Origin: an uncultured Lachnospiraceae bacterium
GTDB lineage: Bacteria > Bacillota > Clostridia > Lachnospirales > Lachnospiraceae
Reading direction: 5' to 3'
DNA length: 64,000 bases
Assembly (NCBI GenBank): GCA_902793685.1
Contig: CADBEN010000006.1
Location: forward strand, 28,894-92,893
This document shows, in pieces, positions 33,885-43,585 of the stretch. Within the stretch, counting starts at the first letter, position 1. Each line of letters begins with the position of its first letter. Below the pieces are notes generated by a model, which worked only from the letters and a program-made list of their open reading frames with translations, had not been told where the DNA came from and ran no database searches. The translations under genes and the position numbers were made by a program.

Positions 33885-35516
33885 ATGAAAATGACCTCTT
33901 TCGATCCCACCTATCAGAAATATCCCTCCAGACGCTATCCGCTCTTCGCGAAGAACGGCATGGTGAACTGCTCGACGCCCCAGGCTGCTGCCGCCGGCCT
34001 GGAGATCCTGAAAAAAGGCGGCAACGCCATGGACGCGATCATCGCCGCAGCCGCAGCGCTGACCGTGGTGGAACCCACCGCCAACGGTATAGGAAGCGAT
34101 GCCTTCTCTCTTATCTGGGTGGAAAAGGAGAAGAAGCTTTACGGCATCAGCTCCAACGGCCCTGCTCCCATGGCCCTTTCCCCGGAGGCAGTGCTGGCGG
34201 ACGGCAAGGATGACCATGGGAAGATCCCGCAGCACGGCTGGACGCCTGTCTGCGTTCCCGGCTGCGTGAAGGCCTGGACCGAGATCACCGGCTGCTTCGG
34301 AAACCTGCCCCTCACGGAGACGCTGGCGCCTGCCATCCGCTATGCGGAGGAAGGCTGGCCACTGGGTGCGGCCCAGTCCCGGGTCTGGACGGAACGCTTT
34401 CTGGATTACCGGGAAAAATTCCGCAGTCCCGAGTTTGACGAATGGTTCCGGACCTTCGCGCCGGAAGGCCGCCCCTATGAGGCCGGTGAAATCGTAAAGC
34501 TTCCGAACCACGCAAAAACACTTCGGGAGATCGCCGAGACCAACGGCGAATCCTTCTATACCGGCCGTATAGCCCGCGCCATCGATGCCGACAGCCGGGC
34601 CCACGGCGGCTATCTCCGCTACGAAGACCTCGCCTCCTACCAGGCCCGGTGGGTGGAGCCGCTGACGGTGAACTACCGCGGCTACACAGTCTGCGAGATC
34701 CCGCCTTCCGGTCAGGGCATGGTGGCCCTGATGGCGCTGAACATCCTGAACAATTTCAGCTTCCGGGAAAAGGACTGCGCCGCCACGTACCATCGGCAGC
34801 TTGAGGCCATGAAGCTTGCCTTTGCGGACGGACTTCACTATATTTCCGACCCGCGGGATATGCGGATCGACGCGAAGGACCTCCTGAAGCCGGAGTACGG
34901 CAGAAAACGCGCCGCGGAGATCGGCGACCGGGCGGAGGTCCGGACCCATGATGATCCGAATTCCGGCGGAACCGTCTACCTCTGCTGCGCGGACGCGGAA
35001 GGCAACATGGTCTCCTATATTCAGTCGAACTACAACGCTTTCGGCTCCGGCATTGTCGTGAAGGACACCGGCATCGCCCTCTCAAACCGCGGCTTTGATT
35101 TCTCCATGGATCCGGCCCATGTGAATTACCTGCGGCCGGGCAAGTATACTTACCACACCATCATCCCGGGCTTCCTCATGAAGGAAGGCGAGGCGGTAGG
35201 GCCCTTCGGCGTAATGGGGGCCTACATGCAGCCCCAGGGCCATGTGCAGGTACTCATGAATTATATCGACTTCGGCATGGATCCGCAGCAGGCGCTGGAC
35301 GCTCCCCGCTGGCAGTGGATCCGGGAAAAGAAAGTCCTGGTGGAGTCCTCCTTCAGTTCCGAGATCGCCCGGCAGCTGAAGGCCCGGGGCCATGACATCT
35401 CACTGGAACTCTCTCCCGGCGGTTTCGGAAAAGGCCAGATGATCGTTAAGCTTCCCAACGGGGTGTACTGCGGCGGGACCGAGTCCCGCTACGACGGCAG
35501 CATCGCCCTGTACTGA
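33885..35516 (+). CDS. Gamma-glutamyltransferase family protein (cytoplasmic)
   Basis: A 543-residue Ntn-hydrolase of the GGT family. The N-terminal part has MVNCSTPQAAAAGLEILKKG and VEPTANGIGSDAF. The autoprocessing Thr is in NSGGTVYLCCADAEG at ~365, starting the small subunit. PGFLMKEGEAVGPFGVMGAY is the family substrate loop. No signal peptide is visible, unlike secreted Ggt, so it resembles the cytoplasmic YwrD-type. It probably hydrolyses gamma-glutamyl or related amide bonds; the substrate is unknown. ATG at 33885 after AAGGAG. Confidence 0.92.
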   Translation: MKMTSFDPTYQKYPSRRYPLFAKNGMVNCSTPQAAAAGLEILKKGGNAMDAIIAAAAALTVVEPTANGIGSDAFSLIWVEKEKKLYGISSNGPAPMALSPEAVLADGKDDHGKIPQHGWTPVCVPGCVKAWTEITGCFGNLPLTETLAPAIRYAEEGWPLGAAQSRVWTERFLDYREKFRSPEFDEWFRTFAPEGRPYEAGEIVKLPNHAKTLREIAETNGESFYTGRIARAIDADSRAHGGYLRYEDLASYQARWVEPLTVNYRGYTVCEIPPSGQGMVALMALNILNNFSFREKDCAATYHRQLEAMKLAFADGLHYISDPRDMRIDAKDLLKPEYGRKRAAEIGDRAEVRTHDDPNSGGTVYLCCADAEGNMVSYIQSNYNAFGSGIVVKDTGIALSNRGFDFSMDPAHVNYLRPGKYTYHTIIPGFLMKEGEAVGPFGVMGAYMQPQGHVQVLMNYIDFGMDPQQALDAPRWQWIREKKVLVESSFSSEIARQLKARGHDISLELSPGGFGKGQMIVKLPNGVYCGGTESRYDGSIALY

Positions 35517-35535
35517 TTGAAGACACCGGAACTGC

Positions 35536-35556
35536 ATGCATCAGAACGTGATGCAT
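35536..35556. repeat. Inverted repeat downstream of the GGT-family gene
   Basis: ATGCATCA and TGATGCAT with a 5-nt spacer, 20 nt after the stop and before the terminator. Function unclear. Confidence 0.45.
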
Positions 35557-35572
35557 AAAAACTGCATGTTCG

Positions 35573-35605
35573 AAAACAGGACCCGCGGAGGCGGGTCCTG
35601 TTTTT
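35573..35605. terminator. Bidirectional terminator between GGT-family and cupin genes
   Basis: AAAACAGGACCCGC pairs with GCGGGTCCTGTTTTT around GGAG; A- and T-runs on both ends. Confidence 0.9.
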
Positions 35606-35669
35606 CAATCTCCGTCAAGTCCGGCAGCGGTGCCTGTGCACCGCGTTCGGGCTGCCGTTCGGGCTGCCG

Positions 35670-36011
35670 TCAGCCTTCCCGGTGCTGGGTGGGAACGACG
35701 CCGAAGAAAATCAGATCCTTGTCGGAATCATTGATGATCTGATGTTCCTTTCCTTCCGGGCAGTAACATGCCATCCCTGCATGGATCGGGATCATGGTTC
35801 CGTTGTCGTTGGTCTTTCCCTCTCCCTCAAGAATGTATACGATCTCGCTGGAGCCTTCATGGGCATGGTAGCCGATGGAGGTGTTCGGCGGCATTTTCAT
35901 AATCATGAACTTATTCAGTCCGTCGTCCGTCATCTGGCTGAAAATAGTTCCTTCGCCGCCCTTGAAATTAGGCATTGCCTTCCATTCCTTATCCTTATAA
36001 TCGATGACCAT
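35670..36011 (-). CDS. Small cupin-domain protein
   Basis: A 113-residue single-domain cupin. Motif 1 GYHAHEGSSEIVYILEGEGK and motif 2 PEGKEHQIINDS carry the metal-binding His/Glu set. Such proteins are metal-dependent isomerases, oxygenases or binding proteins; no function can be assigned. ATG at 36011 after AGGGG. It lies 67 nt after the ketopantoate reductase-like gene on the same strand, so it may be co-transcribed. Confidence 0.85.
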   Translation of the reverse strand: MVIDYKDKEWKAMPNFKGGEGTIFSQMTDDGLNKFMIMKMPPNTSIGYHAHEGSSEIVYILEGEGKTNDNGTMIPIHAGMACYCPEGKEHQIINDSDKDLIFFGVVPTQHREG

Positions 36012-36078
36012 CCTTTTCCCCTTTCCCGGTTTTTACCGGCTTTCATTATTTTTTCGCGGTTTTCCCGACTTCCCGTTC

Positions 36079-37065
36079 TTACCTGCACATCTCCTTCAGC
36101 GCTTCATAGAACTGCTCCGACACCGGCACCGGCACGCCGAGACGCTTTCCCTCGCGGACGATGTACCCGCTGAAGGTCTCGATCTCCGCCGGGCGCCCGG
36201 CAGCCACGTCACGCTGCATCGAGCTGCTGGCATCGTCCGCCTGCTCCTCACGGATCCGGTGCATGATGCCCTCTGCGTCCTCCGGGCCCACATGGACGCC
36301 CTTCTTCACGGCCACTGCCAGCGCTTCGTAAACCAGGGCTTCATACTCCTTCATCTTCACAGGGTCTGCCCGAAGTCCGGCGACGTTGCAGTTGTATCGG
36401 GCTGTGGAAACATTGTAGGCGCAGTTCAGGATATACTTTCTCCAGATGTCCGCCTCGATATCTTTGGACACCTTGAAGTCGATATCCGCGCCTTCCAGGA
36501 TCTCCGCAGTATACGCGATCGCCTCCTGCGCCTGGACCTTCGGATCCTCTGCCTCAGCTGCTGCCGCCTCCAGAGTCAGCGGCGCCACTCCCGGAATGCC
36601 GATACGGAGCGACGCGAATTTGCCCTGCTGGGTGACGGAATAATCCGGATTCGCGAAAGCCACGATATAGATCAGCGCGCTGACCACGATCCCCGCGCCG
36701 AGGGTCTTTGCCGTCCGCTCCGCCGGATCCACGCCGTTCATCACCGGGACCACCACCGTGTCAGGTCCCACCGCGCCCTTCAGCTCCTCACAGGCACTTT
36801 CCAGAGAATAGTTTTTGACGCAGACAAAAATGATATCCTGCTTTTCCAGCTCTCTCGAAGAACCGGCCACCGTTTCCGGGTGCACCAGGATCTCGCCCTT
36901 ATAATCGCTGTGCAGCACGAAACCCTTCTCCCGGATGGACTCGCCCCGGGCGCCCCGCGCCACAAAGTTCACATGCGGATAGTATTTCGCAAGCATTCCG
37001 CCGATATACCCGCCGACGCCGCCGACACCGACCACCGCGATTTTGCTGTCTTTAATATCCTTCAT
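36079..37065 (-). CDS. 2-dehydropantoate 2-reductase family protein (ApbA/PanE)
   Basis: 328 residues. The NADP-binding fold starts with KIAVVGVGGVGGYIGGMLAK. IIFVCVKNYSLESACEELK and VVPVMNGVDPAERTA follow, then the C-terminal helical domain has IWRKYILNCAYNVSTARYN with the catalytic Lys, and EIETFSGYIVREGKRLGVPV. PanE reduces ketopantoate to pantoate for CoA synthesis. The family also contains other 2-oxoacid reductases, and no other pantothenate gene is near. ATG at 37065 after GGGAGG; the longer 37194 start is rejected. Confidence 0.88.
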   Translation of the reverse strand: MKDIKDSKIAVVGVGGVGGYIGGMLAKYYPHVNFVARGARGESIREKGFVLHSDYKGEILVHPETVAGSSRELEKQDIIFVCVKNYSLESACEELKGAVGPDTVVVPVMNGVDPAERTAKTLGAGIVVSALIYIVAFANPDYSVTQQGKFASLRIGIPGVAPLTLEAAAAEAEDPKVQAQEAIAYTAEILEGADIDFKVSKDIEADIWRKYILNCAYNVSTARYNCNVAGLRADPVKMKEYEALVYEALAVAVKKGVHVGPEDAEGIMHRIREEQADDASSSMQRDVAAGRPAEIETFSGYIVREGKRLGVPVPVSEQFYEALKEMCR

Positions 37066-37235
37066 AAAACCTCCCGAACTAAGCTTCCTGTATCTTCGCC
37101 TCACCCTTGCCGCGGGATGCCCGGCCCCCCTGGGGTGTTGTCTGTAAATTCCATGATAGCATGACTTCCCCGGTTCTGCACATTCCCGCGGCATGGTTTT
37201 TCCACGCTTTTTTCAGTGCCTTTCCCCTTTTTCCA

Positions 37236-37244
37236 TGGTACGAT
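37236..37244 (+). promoter_or_regulatory. Extended -10 promoter of the HAD phosphatase gene
   Basis: TGGTACGAT, 94 nt upstream of the ATG. A matching minus-strand extended -10 (TGCTATCAT, 37153-37161) faces the reductase gene. Confidence 0.4.
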
Positions 37245-37337
37245 AGAGACAGAGGCGGACCATCCCGGTCCGGTCAGCAGCATTTTGTCTTAACCGCAGC
37301 ACTTTGTTTTATCCTCAGAACAGGAGGTCCCGCCATT

Positions 37338-38120
37338 ATGAAAAAAGTCTTTGCCAGCGATTTTGACGGCACCCTGTACTTCTACAAAGCAGAAGTGAAG
37401 CTTCCCCCGGAGAACGTGGAAAAGATCCGGGAATACCAGGAAGCCGGCCATCTTTTCGGTCTCTGCACCGGACGTCAGGTCGGCGGTCTGACACCCTTCA
37501 TCTCCGGACTGGTCCGCCCGGATTTCTACATCACCAGCACCGGTGCGAACATCGTGGACGGCAGCTTCCGGCCGATCTTCCGCCGGGGCATCGACCGTCC
37601 CGTCGTCGATAAGATCTGCAAATTCGTCAATCCCAATGATCCCAACGAGCGCCGCATCTCCATCGACATCAACGGCATCATCCACGTCTTTGCAGAGATG
37701 GACTATCCCGGCGAATACCACGTGATCACCGGAATGAACGACGCCATGGTGGGCATGGTCCATCAACTGGGCATCCACAATGAAAGCGAGCCCGAAGCAG
37801 AAGAACTCGCCGCGGCCATCAACCGCGAATTCGGTGACCACGTCAATGCCTTCCGGAACGTGGTTGAAGTCGATGTTGCCCCCAAGGGCTGCACCAAAGG
37901 CCAGGGTGTGGAACGCCTGCGCCAGTACTATGCCGACAAGTACGACGGCATCCGCCTTTACGGAATCGGCGATTCCATCAACGACCTGCCGCTGCTCCTG
38001 GCGTCCGATGTCTCCTACACCTTCCCCTATGCGCCGAAGGAAGTGCAGGAAGCCGCCACCAAGGTGGTGGAGAATATCGTCGAAGCCCTGGATGACAGCA
38101 TGAAGGAGCGTTCCTGGTAA
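37338..38120 (+). CDS. Cof-type HAD family phosphatase
   Basis: A 260-residue HAD superfamily hydrolase of the Cof/IIB type. The nucleophile motif FASDFDGTLYFYKAE is at ~5-19, motif II is FGLCTGRQVG, and motif IV GIGDSINDLPLLLASDVSYT is at ~215. These dephosphorylate sugar phosphates or cofactors; substrate unknown. ATG at 37338 after AGGAGG. It lies 121 nt upstream of the GH32 gene on the same strand and may share its transcript. Confidence 0.9.
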   Translation: MKKVFASDFDGTLYFYKAEVKLPPENVEKIREYQEAGHLFGLCTGRQVGGLTPFISGLVRPDFYITSTGANIVDGSFRPIFRRGIDRPVVDKICKFVNPNDPNERRISIDINGIIHVFAEMDYPGEYHVITGMNDAMVGMVHQLGIHNESEPEAEELAAAINREFGDHVNAFRNVVEVDVAPKGCTKGQGVERLRQYYADKYDGIRLYGIGDSINDLPLLLASDVSYTFPYAPKEVQEAATKVVENIVEALDDSMKERSW

Positions 38121-38241
38121 CCAGCATGCGCGGGCGCTCCCGGGAAACAGCTGAAACTGTAACCCGCGGAGCAGCTGCGATCAAACTTCAACGGCACCCC
38201 GGACACGGGATGCCGAAAACACAAAAAGGAAACCGAAAACT

Positions 38242-39738
38242 ATGCCGATCGACAGCCAGATTCTGAGAAATGCCCGGATCTACGAAAAAGAAAAAGAGAA
38301 GACCATCCCGCCGGAAGCCCGGCCCGCGTTCCATCTTTCCGCCCGGGTAGGCTGGATGAATGATCCGAACGGGTTCTCCCTGTACAACGGGAAGTATCAC
38401 ATGTTCTACCAGTATCATCCCTACGACTCCCACTGGGGACCCATGCACTGGGGCCACGCGGTCTCGGAGGACCTGCTGCAGTGGCAGTACCTGCCGGTGG
38501 CCATGGCGCCGGACAAGCCCTATGACCGGGACGGCTGCTTCTCCGGAAACGCTCTCACCCTGCCCGACGGCCGCCATATGCTGGTCTATACCGGCGTGGT
38601 CACCGAGCTCAGCCCGGACGGAAACGTCACGGAGCTCCAGATTCAGAATCTGGCCTTCGGAGACGGACTTTTCTACACCAAATACACCGGAAATCCCATT
38701 CTCACGGAGAGGGATCTGCCCGAGGGCGGGAACCGGTCCGCATTCCGCGATCCGAAGCCCTGGCAGAAGGCGGATGGAACCTACCGGATGCTCCTGGCGA
38801 ATGATCATATTGGCCACGGCGGGCAGATGCTTCTGTACCGGAGCGACGATGCCATTCACTGGTCTTTTGTGAAGACCCTGGTGGAGAACAACTTCCGTCT
38901 GGGTCTCATGTGGGAGTGCCCGGATTTCTTCGAGCTGGACGGAAAGCAGGTGCTGCTGGCCAGCGCCCAGGACATGCTGCCAAAGGGTTTCGAGTACCAC
39001 AACGGCAACGGCACCTTCTGCATGATCGGGACTTGGGACGATGAGACCGAGACCTTTACGGAGGAGTTTGATCAGGCCGTGGACTACGGTCTTGATTTCT
39101 ACGCGCCCCAGACCGTGCTCTCCCCCGACGGCCGCCGCATCATGATCGGCTGGATGCAGAACTGGGACCACTGCAACCTGCACACCCCGGACATCCCCTG
39201 GTTCGGGCAGATGAGCCTGCCCCGGGAACTTTCCATCAAAAACGGACGCCTGTACCAGGCGCCGGTCCGGGAGATCGAAGCACACCGCAGACATAAGGCA
39301 GTGCACCGGGATGTGTATGTCTCCGGGCGTGAACTCCGGCTTGACGGCGTGGAAGGCCGTCTGGTGGATCTCGAGGTCGATGTGCGCCCCGCGGATCCTT
39401 CCCATATGTACGAGCAGTTCGGCATCCACTTCGCGAAGAACGATGATTTCCACACGGAAGTGAGCTACCGCCCCCACGAGTCCACCCTGAAGATTGACCG
39501 GAAATTCTCCGGCTCCCGCCGCGCCCTGTCCCATCAGCGCCGTGCCGTCTTCGAGCCGAACGGCGGCCGCCTGAAGCTCCGCCTGATCCTGGACCGCTTC
39601 AGCGCCGAGATCTTTGTGAATGACGGGGAAAAAGTCCTGGCCACCACCATCACCACCCCGGTGGATGCCCATGACATCACCTTCTTCGCCGACGGCGATG
39701 CCGTCATCAACGTGACCCACTATCAACTGGAGTTCTGA
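38242..39738 (+). CDS. GH32 sucrose-6-phosphate hydrolase / beta-fructofuranosidase
   Basis: A 498-residue cytoplasmic five-bladed propeller enzyme. WMNDPNGFSLYNGKYHMFYQ holds the nucleophile Asp, FRDPKPW the transition-state Asp, and MWECPDFFEL the acid Glu. A C-terminal beta-sandwich follows (~350-498). It hydrolyses sucrose, sucrose-6-phosphate or fructo-oligosaccharides. No PTS permease, fructokinase or repressor is adjacent, so the substrate route is unclear. ATG at 38242 with AAGGAA upstream. Confidence 0.95.
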   Translation: MPIDSQILRNARIYEKEKEKTIPPEARPAFHLSARVGWMNDPNGFSLYNGKYHMFYQYHPYDSHWGPMHWGHAVSEDLLQWQYLPVAMAPDKPYDRDGCFSGNALTLPDGRHMLVYTGVVTELSPDGNVTELQIQNLAFGDGLFYTKYTGNPILTERDLPEGGNRSAFRDPKPWQKADGTYRMLLANDHIGHGGQMLLYRSDDAIHWSFVKTLVENNFRLGLMWECPDFFELDGKQVLLASAQDMLPKGFEYHNGNGTFCMIGTWDDETETFTEEFDQAVDYGLDFYAPQTVLSPDGRRIMIGWMQNWDHCNLHTPDIPWFGQMSLPRELSIKNGRLYQAPVREIEAHRRHKAVHRDVYVSGRELRLDGVEGRLVDLEVDVRPADPSHMYEQFGIHFAKNDDFHTEVSYRPHESTLKIDRKFSGSRRALSHQRRAVFEPNGGRLKLRLILDRFSAEIFVNDGEKVLATTITTPVDAHDITFFADGDAVINVTHYQLEF

Positions 39739-39749
39739 AAAGCAGAAAA

Positions 39750-39793
39750 GAGGCCGGCCGCCGGGATCACATCCCGGACAGCAGGCCTTTTTT
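39750..39793 (+). terminator. Terminator after the GH32 gene
   Basis: An inner stem CCGGGAT/ATCCCGG and an outer AGGCC/GGCCT are followed by T6. It also faces the hydA 3' end. Confidence 0.75.
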
Positions 39794-39848
39794 CGTTATG
39801 CAATTCTTTGCAGATGTTTCACCGCTGCGGATCCAGCCTGCCCGGCTC

Positions 39849-41684
39849 TTACTTCACATCCGGGAAGCCTTCCTTCGCGGAATAGGTGGTGTGCAGAAGC
39901 TCGTGAGCCTTGTGGGAATTCGGCTCGCCGAGGAACTTCTCGTACAGCTCCCGGATCTGCGGGTTGTTGTGGGACTGGCGGATGGTCTGCCGCTCGTCCT
40001 CGGAATAGAGGGCCTGGGCTCTCTTTCTCCGGTAGGTGTCGAAGATGTCGTCGTCCTCGTTGGGAAGGAAGCAGCTCCTCACGTAGGGCTGTCCGCCGCC
40101 GTTGATGCAGCCGCCCGGGCATCCCATGATCTCGATAAAGTGATACTTGCACTTTCCTGCGCGGATGTCGTCCAGCAGCATGCGGGCGGACTTCATGCCG
40201 GAAGCGCAGGCCACATGAAGCTCATGGCCCTGGATGTTGATGGTCGCCTCACGGATGCCGCTTCTGTGGCCGCGGACCTCCGTGAACTCGATGCGGTGCA
40301 CCTCCTCGCCGGTCAGCTTCCAGTAGACCGTGCGGAGGGCTGCCTCCATCACGCCGCCGGTGACGCCGAAGATGACGCCGGCACCGCTGTAATCGCCCAT
40401 GATATCTTCATCCCAGTCCTCTTCGGGCAGACGGCGGAACATGATGCCTGCGCGGCGGATCATCCTCGCCAGCTCTCTGGTGGTGATGACGCAGTCCACG
40501 TCCGGGATGCCGTTCACCTTCAGCTCTTCTCTTTCCTTCTCGTACTTCTTTGCGGTGCAGGGCATGACGGAGACCACGAAGACGTCCTTCGGGTCATAGC
40601 CGCGCTGCTTCGCCCAGTAGTGCTTGATGATGGCGCCCTGCATCTGGTGCGGGGACTTGCAGGAGGAAAGGTGCGGAAGCAGATCCGGATAGTCGCGCTC
40701 TGCGTAGTTGACCCAGCCCGGAGAACAGGAAGTGATCATGGGCAGCAGCCCGCCGTTCTGCAGACGGTTCAGAAGTTCCGTTCCTTCCTCCATGATGGTC
40801 AGGTCCGCGCCGAAGTTTACGTCGTAGACACGCTCAAAGCCGAGACGGCGCAGGGCAGCGATCATCTTTCCGGTGACCGCGGTGCCGATGGGATAGTCAA
40901 ACTCCTCGCCCAGGGCCGCGCGCACCGCCGGGGCCGCCTGCACCACCACATGCTTGCCGGCAGCGAAGGCTTCGTCGATCTTCCAGATCTCGGACTTCTC
41001 CATCAGGGCGCCGGTGGGACATACCAGGACGCACTGTCCGCACTGGATGCAGGGAGAATTCGCGAAGGAACGGTTCTCCGCCGGGGAGACAAAGGTCTTG
41101 AATCCGCGGTTCTCGTATCCCAGGATGCCCAGGCCGTGGGCGTTGGAGCCGCGGCACACGATCGGGTCATAGCGGGTGGTGTATCTTCCGACGCCGTGGG
41201 CGTTGGAGCAGCGGGCGATGCATCGTCCGCAGAGGATGCACTTGCTGGTGTCGCGGACGATGCCCGGAGCGAAATCATCATAGTAGGTCGGGCTCTTCTC
41301 GCCCTGGTACTTGCCTTCCCGGGCGTCCGTGATGTTTGCCACATGCAGCAGCTCGCACTTTCCGTTCTTGTCGCACTGCTGGCAGTTGAAATTGTGGTTG
41401 GAGAGCAGCAGCTCTACGCTGGCTCTTCTGGCCTTCACCGCCTTCGGGGTGGAAATGTGGATCTCCATGCCCTCGGATACGGGATACACGCAGGCTGCCA
41501 CCAGGCCTCTTGCGCCGGTGACTTCAACAAGACATACGCGGCAGGATCCGTTGTTGCACTCGCCGTGGTTAAAGGCGCAGAGAGACGGGATCTCATAGCC
41601 GCAGGTCTTCGCAGCTTCCAGAATGGTCTTTCCTTCCTCAACGCGGTAGGAAATTCCCTCAATCTTAATATTTACTTTTGCCAT
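39849..41684 (-). CDS. hydA: NADH-dependent [FeFe]-hydrogenase catalytic subunit HydA (group A)
   Basis: 611 residues. N-terminal [2Fe-2S] domain (CAFNHGECNNGSCRVC), a CxxC-type cluster region (CQQCDKNGKC) and two [4Fe-4S] motifs (CILCGRCIARC, CIQCGQCVLVC) form the electron wire. The H-cluster domain has TSCSPGW (~316), MPCTAKK (~373) and CPGGCINGGGQP (~526). A ~60-residue C-terminal extension follows. With HydB and HydC it makes or oxidises H2 using NADH and ferredoxin together. ATG at 41684 after AAAGGGGA, 13 nt after hydB. Confidence 0.96.
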   Translation of the reverse strand: MAKVNIKIEGISYRVEEGKTILEAAKTCGYEIPSLCAFNHGECNNGSCRVCLVEVTGARGLVAACVYPVSEGMEIHISTPKAVKARRASVELLLSNHNFNCQQCDKNGKCELLHVANITDAREGKYQGEKSPTYYDDFAPGIVRDTSKCILCGRCIARCSNAHGVGRYTTRYDPIVCRGSNAHGLGILGYENRGFKTFVSPAENRSFANSPCIQCGQCVLVCPTGALMEKSEIWKIDEAFAAGKHVVVQAAPAVRAALGEEFDYPIGTAVTGKMIAALRRLGFERVYDVNFGADLTIMEEGTELLNRLQNGGLLPMITSCSPGWVNYAERDYPDLLPHLSSCKSPHQMQGAIIKHYWAKQRGYDPKDVFVVSVMPCTAKKYEKEREELKVNGIPDVDCVITTRELARMIRRAGIMFRRLPEEDWDEDIMGDYSGAGVIFGVTGGVMEAALRTVYWKLTGEEVHRIEFTEVRGHRSGIREATINIQGHELHVACASGMKSARMLLDDIRAGKCKYHFIEIMGCPGGCINGGGQPYVRSCFLPNEDDDIFDTYRRKRAQALYSEDERQTIRQSHNNPQIRELYEKFLGEPNSHKAHELLHTTYSAKEGFPDVK

Positions 41685-41697
41685 GAGTTATCCCCTT

Positions 41698-43581
41698 TCA
41701 TCGCTTCTCGATCGCCTGGAACTTACAGGTCGACATACATGCGCCGCACTTCACGCAGAGCTTCGGATCAATGGCCATGGACGGACGCTTGTGTCCGGGC
41801 GCGGTGTAATCCGTCGCGGTGATGCAGCTGGCAGGACAGTTCCTTGCGCACATACCGCAGCCGATGCACTTCTCCGGATCGATGTGGTACTGCATCAGCT
41901 TCTTGCAGATGTGGGCCGGGCACTTCTTGTCCACGATGTGGGCGATGTACTCGTCCCGGAAATGGGTCAGCGTGGAGATGACCGGGTTCGACGCGGTCTG
42001 TCCCAGGGCGCAGAGCGAGTTGTTCTTCAGGATCTCCGCCAGCTCCATGAGCTCGTCCAGATCCGACATCTCGCCCTTGCCCTCGGTAATGCGGGTCAGG
42101 ATCTCCAGGATCCGCTTGGTGCCGATACGGCAGGGAGAACATTTTCCGCAGGACTCGTCGCAGATGAACTCCATATAGAACTTCGCCACGTCGACCATGC
42201 AGTTGTCTTCGTCCATGACGATGGCGCCGCCGGAGCCCATCATGGAGCCCTTCGCCACCAGGTTGTCGAAGTCGATCGGCTCGTCCAGGTACTTTGCCGT
42301 CAGGCAGCCGCCGGAAGGTCCGCCGGTCTGGATCGCCTTGAAGGCCTTGCCGTTCGGGATGCCGCCGCCGATATCGTAGATCAGCTCGCGGAGCGTGGTG
42401 CCCATGGGGACCTCCACCAGGCCGACGTTGTTGACCTTGCCGCCCAGCGCGAACACCTTAGTGCCCTTGGACTTCTCGGTACCGACGGAAGCGAAGGCCG
42501 CCGCGCCTTCCCTGAGAATATAGGGAACGCAGGCCAGAGTCTCAACGTTGTTGACGATGCTGGGCTTCTGCCAGAGACCCTTGACAGCCGGGAACGGCGG
42601 ACGGGGTCTGGGCATGCCGCGCTTGCCCTCGATGGAGTTGATGAGGGCGGTCTCCTCGCCGCAGACAAAGGCGCCTGCGCCGAGACGGATATGGCAGTTG
42701 AACTCGAATTCCGAGCCCAGGATGTTCTTGCCCAGGAGGCAGTGCTTCTTCGCCTGCTCGATCGCGATGCGGAGACGCTTCACCGCGATCGGATACTCCG
42801 CGCGGACGTAGAAATAGCCGTCGTGGGCGCCGATGGCGTAGCCGGCGATGACCATGCCCTCGATGACTGCCAGCGGATTGCCTTCCAGGATGGAGCGGTC
42901 CATGAATGCGCCCGGATCGCCCTCGTCACCGTTGCAGATGACGTACTTCTGGTCGCCCGGAACATTCTTCGCGAACTGCCACTTGCGGCCGCTGGGGAAT
43001 CCGCCGCCGCCGCGGCCCCGGAGACCGGCCGCCAGGACTTCGTCGATGACCTCCTGGGGACTCATGGACAGCGCGCGCTTCATGCCCTGGAACGCGCCCA
43101 TGCCCATGGCTTCTTCCACGTTCTCGGGGTTGATGACGCCGCAGCCGGTCAGTGCCACACGGCGCTGCTTCTTGTAGAAATTGATGTCATCCTGGCGCTT
43201 CACCTTCTTCGTGGTGCCCGGCTCCACATAAAGCAGACGCTCCACGACGCTGCCGCCGAGGATATCGGTCTTCACGATCTCTTCCACATCCTCGATCTTC
43301 ACGAGGCGGTAAAGCGTATCCTCCGGATAGATCTTGACAAAAGGCCCCTGGGAGCAGAAGCCGAAGCAGCCCACAAGATTCACGGTGGCCATATCTTCCG
43401 CGCCGTGCTTCTTCAGGACTTCCTCAAACTTTTCCATGATCTCTTTGGAATGGCTGGAAAGACATCCGGTACCGCCGCAGAGGACAATGTGCCGCTTTCC
43501 GTCCGTTCCCTTCAGCTTCGCATTCAGCGCTTTGGTACATTTGGCGACCTGTTTATCAAACTGCTCAATTGTTCTGATCAT
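41698..43581 (-). CDS. hydB: HydB, NuoF-like NADH-binding subunit of the bifurcating hydrogenase
   Basis: 627 residues. N-terminal thioredoxin-like [2Fe-2S] domain (CGGTGCLSSHSKEI then GCFGFCSQGPFV). NuoF core has GLRGRGGGGFPSGRKWQFA (NADH) and NGDEGDPGAFMDRSILEGNP (FMN). CGKCSPCRIGTKRILEIL binds a [4Fe-4S] cluster. Two C-terminal ferredoxin motifs (CIGCGMCARNCPASC, CVKCGACMSTC) follow. It is the flavin site of electron bifurcation in trimeric HydABC. The ribosome site GGAGG lies in the last codons of hydC. Confidence 0.96.
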   Translation of the reverse strand: MIRTIEQFDKQVAKCTKALNAKLKGTDGKRHIVLCGGTGCLSSHSKEIMEKFEEVLKKHGAEDMATVNLVGCFGFCSQGPFVKIYPEDTLYRLVKIEDVEEIVKTDILGGSVVERLLYVEPGTTKKVKRQDDINFYKKQRRVALTGCGVINPENVEEAMGMGAFQGMKRALSMSPQEVIDEVLAAGLRGRGGGGFPSGRKWQFAKNVPGDQKYVICNGDEGDPGAFMDRSILEGNPLAVIEGMVIAGYAIGAHDGYFYVRAEYPIAVKRLRIAIEQAKKHCLLGKNILGSEFEFNCHIRLGAGAFVCGEETALINSIEGKRGMPRPRPPFPAVKGLWQKPSIVNNVETLACVPYILREGAAAFASVGTEKSKGTKVFALGGKVNNVGLVEVPMGTTLRELIYDIGGGIPNGKAFKAIQTGGPSGGCLTAKYLDEPIDFDNLVAKGSMMGSGGAIVMDEDNCMVDVAKFYMEFICDESCGKCSPCRIGTKRILEILTRITEGKGEMSDLDELMELAEILKNNSLCALGQTASNPVISTLTHFRDEYIAHIVDKKCPAHICKKLMQYHIDPEKCIGCGMCARNCPASCITATDYTAPGHKRPSMAIDPKLCVKCGACMSTCKFQAIEKR

Positions 43582-43585
43582 TCGT